Shown in pieces: positions 1 through 9,190 of a DNA stretch of 64,000 nucleotides. The stretch is from Streptomyces fulvorobeus. Its GTDB lineage: Bacteria > Actinomycetota > Actinomycetes > Streptomycetales > Streptomycetaceae. The translations under genes and the position numbers were made by a program. Location of the stretch: the NCBI RefSeq assembly GCF_013167895.1, contig NZ_BLWC01000001.1, positions 806,001 to 870,000 of the forward strand, in the 5' to 3' direction. The notes under the pieces were generated by a model, which had not been told where the DNA came from, ran no database searches, and saw nothing but the letters and a program-made list of their open reading frames with translations. Position 1 is the stretch's first letter. Every line of letters starts with the position of its first letter.

Positions 1-87
1 CGGCTGAAACCTTCCCTCGCCCCCGAGGCGCGGGCGCTGAACCTGGCTGTCGGCGGTGGTGCGCCGGTGCGGCACACCACCTCATGA
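1..87 (+). CDS. 3' end of an unidentified gene (cut by window edge)
   Basis: Frame 1 is open from the first base to a TGA at 85-87 and gives 28 residues ending in GGGAPVRHTTS. Most third positions are G or C, as expected for Streptomyces coding DNA, and a strong hairpin follows at 191-225. This fits the tail of a rightward gene whose body lies outside the window. The fragment is too short to assign a family, and it could be chance open frame. Confidence 0.4.
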   Translation, partial: RLKPSLAPEARALNLAVGGGAPVRHTTS

Positions 88-190
88 CCCAGCGGCGTTC
101 GACGACTGCGTGGACGTTTAACCGGTCGGACGTCCTGTGGTGGACCCGGCCGAACCTACCGGCCGGTGGGCGCGTTCTGTCAATACTCGC

Positions 191-225
191 CTGACCTGCG
201 CGTTTTAACGAAAACGCCAGGTCAG
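191..225. terminator. Bidirectional hairpin terminator
   Basis: Arms CTGACCTG (191-198) and CAGGTCAG (218-225) continue inward as GCGTTTT/AAAACGC, with one bulged C at 199 and a loop of four bases. It lies between the rightward gene fragment ending at 87 and the leftward amidohydrolase ending at 293, so it probably ends both transcripts. Confidence 0.7.
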
Positions 226-292
226 TGACGAAGATCCGCAGGTGGCGGCAGAATGGAACGGACTTCGGTCGGCGGTACGAAATGTCCGCACG

Positions 293-1959
293 TCACTCGT
301 TGGGCCGTACGTAGACGGTTTGTCCGGAGACCACGGTCCGCAGACAGACGGGCAGCTTCGCGCCGGGAGTGAGATCGGGCAGGCCGGGGGTGCCCGACCG
401 GGGGTCGGTCGACCACCGGGCGACCCGGTCGTCAGGAGCCTGGACGACCAGTTCCGCCGCGCGCCAGACCGCGTAGTCGGCCGGGGCGCCGGGCACGAGG
501 ACCCCGGCGTCGTCCCGGCCGACGGCCCGCCAGCCGCCCCGGGTGTGGGCGGTGAATCCGGCCCGTACGGAGATCCGGTGCCCGGGCGTCCGGTGGAAGG
601 CGGCGGCCCGGACGGTACCCCACGGGTCGAGGGGGGTGACCGGGCTGTCCGAGCCGAACGCCAGGGGCACCCCGGTACGCAGGAGCTCCGCGTACGGGTT
701 CAGGGTCCTGGCCCGCTCGACGCCCAGGCGTTGCGCGTACATACCGTCGTCGCCTCCCCAGGCGGCGTCGAAGGCCGGCTGGACCGACGCGGTGAGGCCG
801 AGCTCGGCGAAGGCGGCGATCGTCTCGGGCGTGAGCATCTCCGCGTGCTCGACGCGGTGCCGGGCGGCCCGGACGCGTGCGAGGCCGAGGCTCTGCGAAG
901 CGGCCCTGAAACCCTCTACCACGGCGGACACCGCCGCGTCCCCGATGGCGTGGAATCCGGCCTGGAGCCCGGCCTCGGTGCAGGCGGTGACGTGCGCGGC
1001 GATCTCCGCGGCGTCCAGGTGGGCGCTGCCGGTGTGCGCGGCGTCCTGGTACGGCTGGTGGAGGCAGGCGGTGTGGGAGCCGAGCGAGCCGTCGACGAAG
1101 AGGTCGCCGGCCGCTCCGGCCGCTCCGAGCTCACGGATGCGGCGGGCGCCCTCCCCGTCGGTGATGCGCTCGGCCCAGTAGCCGTGCACCCTGGGCCCCG
1201 GCCGCTCGGCCGCCAGGGCGAGGAGGCCGGTGAAGTCGTCCTCGTCGGAGATGTCGGGGCCGCCGCACTCGTGGACCGATCCGACGCCGAGCGAGGCGGC
1301 GTGCCGCAGGGCGGCGCGCTGGGCCTCCGTGCGCTGGAGCCGGGACAGCGCGCCGTGCGCCGCCGAGCGCACCGCGTGGTGGGCGGGGCCGGTGAGGGGG
1401 GCGTCCGGGTGGTATCCGGCCAGCCCGGTGACGCCGGGGACCAGGTCCAGGAGGGCGGTGGTGACGACCGCGGAGTGCACATCGACCCGGGGCAGGTAGA
1501 CGGGGCGGCCGGGGGCCGCGGCGTCCAGTTCGGCGCGCGAGGGGGACGCTGCTCGGGCCAGCGCGTGGCGTCCCAGCCGTGGCCGAGCACGACCCGGTCC
1601 CCGGGACGGCCGCTCACATGCTCGCGCAGGAGCTCCAGGGCGCCGGGAAGGCTGCGGGCGCCGGAGAGGTCGAGTCCGGTGAGGGCGAGTCCGGTGGAGG
1701 TCGTGTGGACGTGGGCGTCGGTGAACGCCGGGGTGACCAGGGCTCCGTCGAGGTCGATCACCTCGTCGACACCGCTCGCGAAGGCGTCGGCCGCCCCTTC
1801 GGAACCCACCCAGGCGACGTGCCCGCGTTCGACGACCATCGCGGTGGCGAACGGGTCGGCTGGACTGTGGACGTCTCCGCCGCGCAGCAGCACGGTGGGA
1901 TGGTCGCTCCGGGGGGCGGTGCTCTGGGTCATGGGACCAGTCTCGCGCCTGTCCGGCAC
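293..1959 (-). pseudogene. YtcJ-like amidohydrolase, frameshifted (probably intact in vivo)
   Basis: Predicted metal-dependent amidohydrolase of the YtcJ/amidohydrolase-3 type; the substrate cannot be predicted. The N-terminal half carries the metal-binding DAHVH motif. The C-terminal half carries HAIGDAAV and GSDSPV, the later metal-ligand segments. The two halves are in different frames: the first runs from 1959 to about 1545, and the second is open from there to the stop at 293. Adding one base to the G run 1541-1545 joins them into a protein of about 555 residues, the normal family length. The start may be GTG 1959 or the internal ATG 1932 (MTQSTAP). It ends 68 bp after the hairpin at 191-225. 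A missed base in the run is likelier than a real pseudogene, because other genes here show the same lesion. Confidence 0.8.
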
Positions 1960-1978
1960 GCCGCTGTCCCCGGCCCCC

Positions 1979-2419
1979 TCAGACGCGCGGGGGGCGCGCC
2001 TCGTAGGGGGTGGAGAGGACGACCGTGGTGCGCGTCGACACGCCCGCGAGGGTGCGGATGCGGGTGAGCAGGTGCTCCAGCGCGTGCGGGGTCGCCACGC
2101 GTACCTTCAGGATGTAGTTCTCGTCGCCCGCGACGCTGTGGCACGCCTCCAGCTCCGGTACACCGGCGAGCCGGTCCGCGATGTCGTCGGGTGCGCTGGG
2201 GTCGAACGGCTTCACCGAGATGAACGCGGTGAGGGGCAGCCCGACCGCCTCGGGGTCCACGACCGCCGCATAGCCCCGGATCACCCCGCGCTGCTCCAGC
2301 CTGCGGACCCGCTGGTGCACCGCCGAGGTGGACAGGCCCGTGGCCTTGCCCAGGTCGGTGTAGCTCATCCGCCCGTCCCTGACGAGCAATTCCACGATCT
2401 GACGGTCCAGCTCCTCCAT
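1979..2419 (-). CDS. Lrp/AsnC family transcriptional regulator
   Basis: A 146-residue protein starting MEELDRQIVELL, with an N-terminal winged helix (about residues 1-60, recognition helix near STSAVHQRVRRL). A C-terminal RAM/ligand-binding domain follows (about 65-140, with CHSVAGDENYILKV). Lrp-type proteins act as oligomers that bind amino acids or related effectors and often control adjacent genes. ATG 2419 is chosen because it places the HTH at the usual distance from the N-terminus; a TTG a few codons upstream is possible. It lies 19 bp upstream of the leftward amidohydrolase and may be co-transcribed with it, but no effector can be predicted. Confidence 0.88.
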   Translation of the reverse strand: MEELDRQIVELLVRDGRMSYTDLGKATGLSTSAVHQRVRRLEQRGVIRGYAAVVDPEAVGLPLTAFISVKPFDPSAPDDIADRLAGVPELEACHSVAGDENYILKVRVATPHALEHLLTRIRTLAGVSTRTTVVLSTPYEARPPRV

Positions 2420-2621
2420 GCGGATCAACCTATGCCCCAGGCCCCTTCCGGCACAGTCGTTAAGGCTCCCCCGAGGGCACCTGCGTGGGGCATGTGACAA
2501 ATGCCACAGGTTTACGGAGCAGTAGCAAACGGCCCCGCGGTTACGGCGCATTCGCGGCGGGAAGTGCTTGCTTTGGCCGGGGCCACGGCGCCTCGCCGGC
2601 CCACCCGAGGGGGGAATTCCC

Positions 2622-3020
2622 ATGCAGAGCCTGAAGCTCACTGGACGTACTGAACCGGAACCTGTTGATCCGGACGACGACGCCGCACTCGACGCGTACG
2701 ACACGTACGAGATGTACCGGGTCGTCTGCCCTGACTGCGCGCAGCCGATAGCACTGCTGGCCGACGAGGACGTCCTGCCGGAGCACGCGCTGTGCCCCAG
2801 TCCCTGGAACCCGTTCGTCCTCACGGTCTGCGCGGGTACGGGCCGGCCGGCGGCCACGGCACGCCCCGCCGACGAGTCGCTCGACGCCCAGGAGCAGGAG
2901 ACCGCACTGCTGTTGACGCTCCCTCAGGGGCTCGACTGGCGCATGCAGCCGTTCTCGCATGCCATCGGTGCCGGTTCGCGCCCGATGCGGGTGCCCCCGG
3001 TGCGGCGGCACGCCGCCTGA
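2622..3020 (+). CDS. Conserved hypothetical protein with a CPDC motif
   Basis: 132 residues, acidic at the N-terminus (DPDDDAALDAYD), followed by VVCPDCAQPIALLADE. The single CxxC pair plus later cysteines could hold zinc, but a full zinc ribbon is not evident. There is no signal peptide or membrane segment. ATG 2622 is preceded by a strong purine-rich ribosome binding site (GAGGGGGGA, 2607-2615); upstream in-frame starts lack one. It looks like a Streptomyces-conserved protein of unknown function. It is transcribed away from the Lrp gene and converges with the acyl-CoA dehydrogenase gene. Confidence 0.75.
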   Translation: MQSLKLTGRTEPEPVDPDDDAALDAYDTYEMYRVVCPDCAQPIALLADEDVLPEHALCPSPWNPFVLTVCAGTGRPAATARPADESLDAQEQETALLLTLPQGLDWRMQPFSHAIGAGSRPMRVPPVRRHAA

Positions 3021-3111
3021 CGTACCTCTGACACTCAACCGGCCGGTCCCGCCGCGGACCGGCACGGTGACGAGTCCGGCCGCCCGAAGCGGCCCCGCCC
3101 ACCTGACGACC

Positions 3112-3142
3112 GGCCGGCCGGGCTTCCCGCGCCCGGCCGGCC
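3112..3142. terminator. Hairpin terminator between convergent genes
   Basis: Perfect 12-bp arms GGCCGGCCGGGC (3112-3123) and GCCCGGCCGGCC (3131-3142) with a 7-base loop. It sits between genes ending at 3020 (+) and 3168 (-), as expected for a shared terminator. Confidence 0.7.
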
Positions 3143-3167
3143 CGCCCACCGGGCCGCTCCGGGCCCT

Positions 3168-4340
3168 TCAGCGCGTCTCGGGACCCGCGAGGTGACGGGC
3201 GATGACCATGCGCTGGATCTGGTTGGTGCCTTCGACGATCTGGAGCACCTTGGCCTCGCGCATCAGGCGTTCGACGGGGAAGTCGAGCGTGTAGCCGTAG
3301 CCGCCGAGCACCTGCACGGCATCGGTGGTCACCCGCATGGCCGCGTCCGTGCAGAAGAGCTTCGCCATCGCCGCCTCCCGGGAGAACGGCCGGCCGGCGT
3401 CGCGCAGCCTGGCCGCCGCCAGGTAGAGCGAGCGGCCGGCCTCGATCTGGGTGGCCATGTCGGCGAGCATGAACCGCAGCCCCTGGAAGTCGGCGACGGG
3501 ACGGCCGAACTGGCGCCGCTCCACCGCGTACCCGACCGCTTCCGTGAGCGCCGCCTGGGCCACGCCGACCGCGCAGGCCGCGATCCCCAGCCGCCCTGAG
3601 TCGAGCGCGGACAGGGCGATGGCGAATCCCTGCCCCTCATCGCCGATGCGGCGGGCGTCCGGAATCCTGACGCCGTCGAAGTTCAGCTGGGCGGTGGGCG
3701 AGCCCTTCATGCCCATCTTCTTCTCCGGGAGGGCCGCGTTGAGCCCTTCGGCACCGCCCGGGACGAGGAAGGCCGTGATGCCTCGGGGACCCTCCACACC
3801 GGTGCGCGCGAGGACCGTGTAGAAGTCGGCGATCCCGCCGTGGGTGATCCACGCCTTCGTACCGGTGAGGACCCAGTCCCCGCCGTCGCGCACGGCCTTC
3901 GTGCGCAGCGACGCGGCATCCGAGCCGGACGCCGGCTCCGAGAGGCAGTAGGCGCCCAGGAGACCGCCGGAGAGCATCGCGGGGAGGTGCGCGGCCTGCT
4001 GCTCCTTGGTGCCGTATCCGGCGAGGGCGTGGCAGGCCAGCGAGTGGACGCTGACGCCGAGGCCCACGGTGAGGCGGGCCGCCGCGAGCTCTTCAAGGAC
4101 CTGGAGGTAGACCTCGTAGGGCTGGTCACCGCCGCCGTGGTCCGCGTCGTAGGGCAGTCCGAGCAGTCCGGACCCGGAGAGCAGGGTGAAGACCTCGCGC
4201 GGGAACAGGCCCGCTTCCTCCTCCTCGGCCGCGCGGGGCGCGATCTCCCTGGACGCGATGTCGCGTACGAGCGCGACCAGCTGCCGGGACTCCTCGGTGG
4301 GCAGGCTGCGTTCCACCAGCTGCGGGGCACGGTCGGTCAT
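3168..4340 (-). CDS. Acyl-CoA dehydrogenase
   Basis: A 390-residue flavoprotein oxidising acyl-CoA to 2-enoyl-CoA, with electrons passed to ETF. The family's signature segments are present: CLSEPASGSDAASLRTKA in the middle, a DSGRLGIAACAVGVAQ helix, and C-terminal GGYGYTLDFPVERLMREAK. The latter is followed by IVEGTNQIQ, whose Glu is the usual catalytic base of short/medium-chain and isovaleryl-type enzymes. ATG 4340 (MTDRAPQLVERS) has a GGAGGAG site just upstream; an in-frame extension to 4469 looks non-coding. Chain length cannot be read from sequence. No other beta-oxidation gene is adjacent. Confidence 0.93.
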   Translation of the reverse strand: MTDRAPQLVERSLPTEESRQLVALVRDIASREIAPRAAEEEEAGLFPREVFTLLSGSGLLGLPYDADHGGGDQPYEVYLQVLEELAAARLTVGLGVSVHSLACHALAGYGTKEQQAAHLPAMLSGGLLGAYCLSEPASGSDAASLRTKAVRDGGDWVLTGTKAWITHGGIADFYTVLARTGVEGPRGITAFLVPGGAEGLNAALPEKKMGMKGSPTAQLNFDGVRIPDARRIGDEGQGFAIALSALDSGRLGIAACAVGVAQAALTEAVGYAVERRQFGRPVADFQGLRFMLADMATQIEAGRSLYLAAARLRDAGRPFSREAAMAKLFCTDAAMRVTTDAVQVLGGYGYTLDFPVERLMREAKVLQIVEGTNQIQRMVIARHLAGPETR

Positions 4341-4593
4341 GACAGCGCTCTCCTCCCTGTCGGGCGTAGCGGCGGTCGCACGCGCGGGGTAGGAGCGGCG
4401 CCGCCGGGTGATCCCGGGCATCGCCCGGAAATGCGTGACTCCCCAACCGATCCTGCCCTCCCGGATCACGAGAGGCGCTGGCCAGCGGCTGTGGCGGCTT
4501 GAGTATGCCCGATCGGAGCTCTGCCGTCACGGGGTGCACGAAGGGTGCGGCGGCGGCCGGAGGGCCCGGACCCTCGCACCGGGCTGCGGCGGT

Positions 4594-4624
4594 GGGGCGG
4601 GGAGCCGGGCGGGCTCCCCGCCCC
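4594..4624 (-). terminator. Hairpin terminator after the C39-like gene
   Basis: Perfect 13-bp arms GGGGCGGGGAGCC (4594-4606) and GGCTCCCCGCCCC (4612-4624) with a 5-base loop, immediately downstream of the leftward gene ending at 4632. The rest of 4341-4593 holds no credible gene and probably contains the acyl-CoA dehydrogenase promoter. Confidence 0.65.
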
Positions 4625-4631
4625 GGGGGCG

Positions 4632-5981
4632 TCAGAGGATTCCCAGCTCCTTCAGGACACGGGTCTGCGCCGCTGTCGCCGAGGCGGGGAAGTAGACGTA
4701 GCAGACTCCGCCCGAGCCTCCCCTGACCCGGCCGGTGGCGTCGTACCGCTTGGTCCTCAGCCAGATGTTCTCCCATTCGCGGCGCCGGTAGACGCGGCGT
4801 ACGGCCTCGTTGGACGGCGAGGCGGGGTCGTTCGCGATGACGTCCCCTGCGGCGGTGAAGCCGATCACCGTCATCAGGTGGCCCGCGGTCCCGTAGCCCG
4901 CTCCGGTCAGCTCCTCCTTGATGAAGGACTGCGACGTGATGACCGGGATGCCGGCGCCGATCAGCTTCTCCAGATCCACCAGCGAACCGAGCCGGGTGAC
5001 CACGGCACCCATGTCCTTGTACGTGGCGGCGTAGGCGGCGTTGAAGGGCCAGTTGCCGCACCCCTCGTACTGGTGGTCGAACGTGTACCGGGCCGCGTGG
5101 CAGACCTGCGGATCAGCGATCTCCGGCCTGACCCAGGCGAGGTCGTCGGCGGTGGGCCTCCGCCCCCAGTACTCGATGATCATCTGCGAGGAGGTGGGGC
5201 TGCACCACGCCTCGCCCCCGTTGTCGTACTCCGGGTACTCCCCCGCGTGGATGTTCTGCGAGTAGCGCGGGACCACGAGCTCGCGTGCCACTGCGGGCGC
5301 GGTGGCGGGGACGGTGAAGCGGTCCGGGATGTCGGAGGCCATCGCGCCGATCCGGCGGACCGTGGGCGTGAGGCTGGTCCCGGGCGTGCGGTGGAGGGTG
5401 AGCCGCAGCCGGTAGGAGACCAGCCGGAGCCCGCTCGCCGGGTCGTCCACGGCGAAGGTGTCGGTCCAGATCGAGCTCTTGCCGTCGCTCTGGCCGTCGA
5501 CGGAGGTGCGCCGGATGTCACCGTCGCCCGCCGCCCAGCGGCCCATCACGTACCAGGGGGTGTCGGTGCCGTCGGTGTAGCTGCCGAGCAGTTCGATCTG
5601 GATCCAGGTGCCCGCGGGGGTGTCGGCGTTCCAGGAGGCGATCACCTCGGTGGCCGGGACCGTGGACCGGTGGACCGGTGAGGTCCACGTCGCGTACTCC
5701 CATTCACCGGTCGTTCCGGTGTGCGGGTCGGTGTAGCCACGGCGCCCGGTGGGAGCGGAGATCCGCAGGCCCGGCCGGCGGCCCGCGAGCACACGGGTGC
5801 CCGCTCCGGAGCCGCAGCGCCAGTCGGTGTAGGTACTCCAGAAGCGGTTGTCCACCTGCGAGGCGGCGGCGGTGCCGGGCGCCGTGGCGGCGGCGGACGC
5901 GGCCGATGCCATCGTGCCGCCGGTCGCGGCTGCCGCGAGCGCGGCGGTCAGCACGGTTCTGCGCGAAGTCGATCTGGTCAT
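4632..5981 (-). CDS. Exported C39-like peptidase family protein
   Basis: 449 residues. The N-terminus RSTSRRTVLTAALAAAA is a Tat-type signal (twin arginine before a hydrophobic stretch rich in Ala). After an unassigned beta-rich region (about 45-245), a C39-like papain-fold domain follows. Its Cys lies in NGGEAWCSPTSSQMII (about residue 275), its His in AGHLMTVIGF (about 385), and an Asp/Asn follows in DVIANDPASPS. Peptidases of this group act outside the cell, but the substrate is unknown and this one may only bind peptides. Its start is 174 bp from the divergent P-loop kinase gene, with a 14-bp palindrome between them. Confidence 0.85.
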   Translation of the reverse strand: MTRSTSRRTVLTAALAAAATGGTMASAASAAATAPGTAAASQVDNRFWSTYTDWRCGSGAGTRVLAGRRPGLRISAPTGRRGYTDPHTGTTGEWEYATWTSPVHRSTVPATEVIASWNADTPAGTWIQIELLGSYTDGTDTPWYVMGRWAAGDGDIRRTSVDGQSDGKSSIWTDTFAVDDPASGLRLVSYRLRLTLHRTPGTSLTPTVRRIGAMASDIPDRFTVPATAPAVARELVVPRYSQNIHAGEYPEYDNGGEAWCSPTSSQMIIEYWGRRPTADDLAWVRPEIADPQVCHAARYTFDHQYEGCGNWPFNAAYAATYKDMGAVVTRLGSLVDLEKLIGAGIPVITSQSFIKEELTGAGYGTAGHLMTVIGFTAAGDVIANDPASPSNEAVRRVYRRREWENIWLRTKRYDATGRVRGGSGGVCYVYFPASATAAQTRVLKELGIL

Positions 5982-6088
5982 GGGCGAGACCCCCGGTCAT
6001 GAGCGGAATGGGGCTGCGGGTGCCGGTCAGTGGGGCAACTATCGCGGGTCGCGGCACCGTTCGGCCAGCGATTCGGCTTGTGCCGCCG

Positions 6089-6102
6089 GACCAATATTGG
6101 TC
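6089..6102. promoter_or_regulatory. Perfect 14-bp palindrome, candidate operator
   Basis: GACCAATATTGGTC is a perfect, locally AT-rich palindrome in a very GC-rich divergent intergenic region (5982-6155). It is 54 bp before the start of the P-loop kinase gene and about 108 bp from the start of the C39-like gene. It looks like the site of a dimeric repressor that could control one or both genes; the regulator is not identifiable. Confidence 0.5.
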
Positions 6103-6155
6103 TGCTCCACTGGCGTGGCCTGCGGCTGCTCCGGCCGGGCTCGTAGGCTGGGCGG

Positions 6156-6785
6156 ATGAGCGACCCCGCTGAGCACGCCCGCGCCCTGCGGGCCCTGCCG
6201 CCCTCCTGCGGCCCCGTACGGCTGATCGCGGTCGACGGGCACGCCGGTTCGGGCAAGAGCACGTTGGCCGCCCGGCTCTCGGCGGCGCTCGGGGACGCGC
6301 CCGTGCTCCACCTGGACGATCTCGCGACCCACGACGAGCTCTTCGCCTGGACGGGCCGACTGCGCGAGCAGGTGCTCCTGCCGCTCTCGCGCGGCGAGTG
6401 CGGGCGCTACGCGCCGTACGACTGGACGCGGCGGCGCTTCGGCCCGGCGCGGACCCTGGCACCCGCGCCCGTGGTCCTGATGGAGGGCGTGGGATCGGGG
6501 CGGCGGGAGGTGCGGCCGCTGCTCGCGGGACTGCTGTGGATGGAGCTGGCGAGCGGCCCCTCCTGGGAACGCGGCCGGCACCGGGACGGCCCCGGGCTCG
6601 GGGAGTTCTGGGACGGCTGGACGGCCGCCGAGCAACGGCATTTCGCCGACGACCCCTCCCGCCCCTTCGCCGATGCCCTGATACGGCAGTTGCCGGTGGG
6701 GTACGAGTGGTCGAAGGGTCCCCGTGCCACCACAGGGGTGAACCATTTCGTCACTCATGGTGAAGGTATGGCACCGCCCTGCTGA
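6156..6785 (+). CDS. P-loop nucleoside kinase-like protein (uridine kinase family)
   Basis: 209 residues. The Walker A motif is DGHAGSGKSTLAARL (about residues 27-41), followed by VLHLDDLATHDELFAW, which resembles the substrate-binding start of uridine kinase-like proteins. VVLMEGVGSG (about 108) is the Walker B-like strand, and an ERGRHRDG lid-like stretch comes later. These proteins probably phosphorylate a small metabolite, but the substrate is not assigned. The ATG at 6156 begins MSDPAEHARAL. The product looks cytoplasmic and is followed by a terminator at 6886-6922. Confidence 0.82.
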   Translation: MSDPAEHARALRALPPSCGPVRLIAVDGHAGSGKSTLAARLSAALGDAPVLHLDDLATHDELFAWTGRLREQVLLPLSRGECGRYAPYDWTRRRFGPARTLAPAPVVLMEGVGSGRREVRPLLAGLLWMELASGPSWERGRHRDGPGLGEFWDGWTAAEQRHFADDPSRPFADALIRQLPVGYEWSKGPRATTGVNHFVTHGEGMAPPC

Positions 6786-6885
6786 GCCGTCCGGAATCGG
6801 CCGGGAAGTGCCTCAACTCCGCTTGACCGAGGGGCCGTACAGGTCTTACGTTCTCAATGTGCGGCTTTTCGGAGCCCCGTAGACA

Positions 6886-6922
6886 CGAAGCCCCCGGTTG
6901 TTCCCCGTGACCGGGGGCTTCG
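6886..6922. terminator. Strong intrinsic terminator
   Basis: Perfect 12-bp arms CGAAGCCCCCGG (6886-6897) and CCGGGGGCTTCG (6911-6922) around a 13-base loop. It ends the kinase transcript. The remainder of 6786-7141 has no gene apart from the downstream promoter and possible 5' extension. Confidence 0.75.
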
Positions 6923-7004
6923 TTCTGCCCTCACCCTCTCCTGGGGCGGCCCTGTACGGAGCTCTACGCTCACCCACGGTCACGGCCGGGCGTCGGCCAC
7001 GTCC

Positions 7005-7034
7005 TTAGTCGCCTGCCGTCTTCGCGGGTACGAT
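7005..7034 (+). promoter_or_regulatory. Candidate promoter of the TPR/AAA+ ATPase gene
   Basis: TTAGTC (7005-7010) and TACGAT (7029-7034) are separated by 18 bp, a plausible but weak housekeeping sigma-factor promoter. The start point would be near 7041. That would leave GTG 7043 almost leaderless, or give a leader of about 100 nt before ATG 7142. Confidence 0.4.
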
Positions 7035-7141
7035 GCACTGCGGTGTGGTCAATTCCCGTCTCCGGCACGGTGATTCAACGCGTCCAGGTGGGCATGCTGT
7101 GCGGGCGGGACATCCTGGGGGCACGGTTTGTGGGGGACCTG

Positions 7142-9061
7142 ATGGACATCGGCACGCAGGGCGCGCAGGCCCCCGCCGACCTCGCCTGGCTGCGTGGCGT
7201 CGACGCCTACACCATGGGCGCGTATCCGCAGGCCGAGGAGGAGTTCCGCACAGCGGTGCGCTTCGATCCCGGCATGGCGGACGGCTGGCTCGGCCTCCAT
7301 GCCCTGCGGGTCGACACGACCACCGCGCTGCTGCGCATGTACCGCCATCGTGAACGCTTCGGCGAACAGCGCGCCCGCCACCGCCGTACCCTCAACTCCT
7401 GGTACTGGCTGGGCTGGTGGGTGCAGCCCGTCCTGGAGAGCCCGCGCGACCTGCTGCTCGCCCACGCCTCCCACTGGCTGGACGGCCGGCACGTGCCCGA
7501 GCTCGACCGGGCCCTCGCCGGGCTGCCGCCGGTCGACGCGGACCCGCAGGTGCGGTTCCTGCACGCCTGCCGCTCGTATCTGGTCAAGGACTGGGAGCAG
7601 CTCGTACGCAACACCGAGCAGCTCGTCGAGGACCCGCTGCTCGGCATCGAGGCCGGGCTGTTCGGGGGCATGGCCCGGGTGCGGCTGGAGATGTACGGGC
7701 AGGCCGAGCCGCTGCTCTCCGCCGCGCTGATGCGCTGCCGCAGCGAGCAGCCGCAGCGCAAGGAGCTGCGCTACTGGCTGGCGAGGGCACACGAGGGCAC
7801 GGGCCGCAGCGCCGCGGCCCTGCCCCTCTACCGGGCGGTGCACCGGGTCGACCCCGCGTTCATGGACACCTCGGCCCGGCTCGCGGCGATCTCCGAGGGC
7901 GACGGCTACGACGATTCGGCCGACCTCGCCTCCGTCGCGCTGGCCGGCTTCGGTGCGGACGGTGGGGGCACGGAGACGCAGACCGACGGCGAAGCGCTGC
8001 TGGGCACCGATCTGGTGGACGGCCGGGAGCCATGGGCCGGCGGCGATCCGCAGGGCGGCCCGGCGGGGATCGTCCTGCCCTCGCCGGCCGGCGGGGTGCG
8101 GGAGAAGGCGCCGGTGGCCGGCCGGCCGGGGCCTGTGGTCCTCCCGGCGGGGCACAGCGACCCCGCGCTGCTCGCCGACGCGCTGGCCGAACTGGAGCGG
8201 ATGGTCGGCCTCGAACCGGTGAAACGCCAGGTCAAGGCCCTCTCCGCCCAGCTGAACATGGCGCGTCTGCGCGCCGAGCAGGGACTGCCCGTCCAGCCGC
8301 CGAAGCGGCACTTCGTCTTCTCCGGCCCTTCCGGCACGGGCAAGACGACGGTCGCCCGCATTCTGGGCCGGGTGTTCTACGCGCTGGGCCTGCTCGGTGG
8401 CGACCACCTGGTCGAGGCGCAGCGGGCCGACCTGGTCGGCGAGTTCCTCGGCCAGACGGCGGTCAAGGCGAACGAGCTGATCGATTCGGCGCTCGGCGGT
8501 GTGCTGTTCGTCGACGAGGCGTACAGCCTCTCCAACTCCGGCTACAGCAAGGGCGACGCCTACGGGGACGAGGCTCTCCAGGTCCTCCTGAAGCGGGCCG
8601 AGGACAACCGGGACCATCTCGTGGTGATCCTCGCGGGCTACCCGGAGGGCATGGACCGGCTGCTCGCCACGAACCCGGGGCTCTCCTCACGGTTCACGAG
8701 CCGCGTCGACTTCCCCAGCTACCGTCCGCCGGAACTGACCGCGATCGGCGGGGTGCTGGCGGCGGAGAACGGGGACGCGTGGGACGAGGAGTCCCTGGAG
8801 GAGCTGCGCAGCATCAGCGGGCACGTCGTGGACCAGTGCTGGATCGACGAGCTGGGCAACGGACGGTTCCTGCGGACCCTGTACGAGAAGAGCTGCGCCT
8901 ACCGTGACCTGCGGCTCTCCGGGTACGCGGCGGTGCCGACCCGGGACGATCTCGCCACCCTGCGGCTGCCGGATCTCATGCAGGCGTACGGCGAGGTGCT
9001 GTCCGGCAGGGGGCCGGTGAACCGGGGGCCGGGTCCGGTGGCGGAGCCGGGCCCGGGGTGA
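7142..9061 (+). CDS. TPR and AAA+ (CbxX/CfxQ-type) ATPase
   Basis: 639 residues from ATG 7142 (MDIGTQGAQAP), which has GGGGGA about 5 bp upstream. An in-frame GTG at 7043 would add 33 residues. The N-terminal half (about 10-270) is helical and TPR-like, for example ADLAWLRGVDAYTMGAY and GLHALRVD. A low-complexity linker (about 270-335) follows. The C-terminal AAA+ module has Walker A GPSGTGKTT (about 395-403), Walker B GVLFVDEAYS (about 453-462), a sensor-like VVILAGYPEGM and the arginine-finger region NPGLSSRFTSRVDF. This is the architecture of CbxX/CfxQ chaperone-like ATPases and of EccA from type VII secretion. No ESX genes are nearby, so a role in protein remodelling is only inferred. Confidence 0.88.
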   Translation: MDIGTQGAQAPADLAWLRGVDAYTMGAYPQAEEEFRTAVRFDPGMADGWLGLHALRVDTTTALLRMYRHRERFGEQRARHRRTLNSWYWLGWWVQPVLESPRDLLLAHASHWLDGRHVPELDRALAGLPPVDADPQVRFLHACRSYLVKDWEQLVRNTEQLVEDPLLGIEAGLFGGMARVRLEMYGQAEPLLSAALMRCRSEQPQRKELRYWLARAHEGTGRSAAALPLYRAVHRVDPAFMDTSARLAAISEGDGYDDSADLASVALAGFGADGGGTETQTDGEALLGTDLVDGREPWAGGDPQGGPAGIVLPSPAGGVREKAPVAGRPGPVVLPAGHSDPALLADALAELERMVGLEPVKRQVKALSAQLNMARLRAEQGLPVQPPKRHFVFSGPSGTGKTTVARILGRVFYALGLLGGDHLVEAQRADLVGEFLGQTAVKANELIDSALGGVLFVDEAYSLSNSGYSKGDAYGDEALQVLLKRAEDNRDHLVVILAGYPEGMDRLLATNPGLSSRFTSRVDFPSYRPPELTAIGGVLAAENGDAWDEESLEELRSISGHVVDQCWIDELGNGRFLRTLYEKSCAYRDLRLSGYAAVPTRDDLATLRLPDLMQAYGEVLSGRGPVNRGPGPVAEPGPG

Positions 9062-9190
9062 GGGCCCGGCTCCGGAGCGTCCGGCTGGGCGGTTCGTCCC
9101 CGGGCGCCGGAACCGGCTGAAGGGCCGTCCCCGCTCGCCGGACGGGCCTGGTTCCGCCCGCCCGGCGAAGGGGACCCGGCGCCGCCCGGG

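Noticed and set aside
242..2497. 751-codon rightward open frame
   Set aside because: Antisense to the amidohydrolase and Lrp genes; residues are Gly/Arg/Val-rich without family motifs. It is a by-product of high GC.
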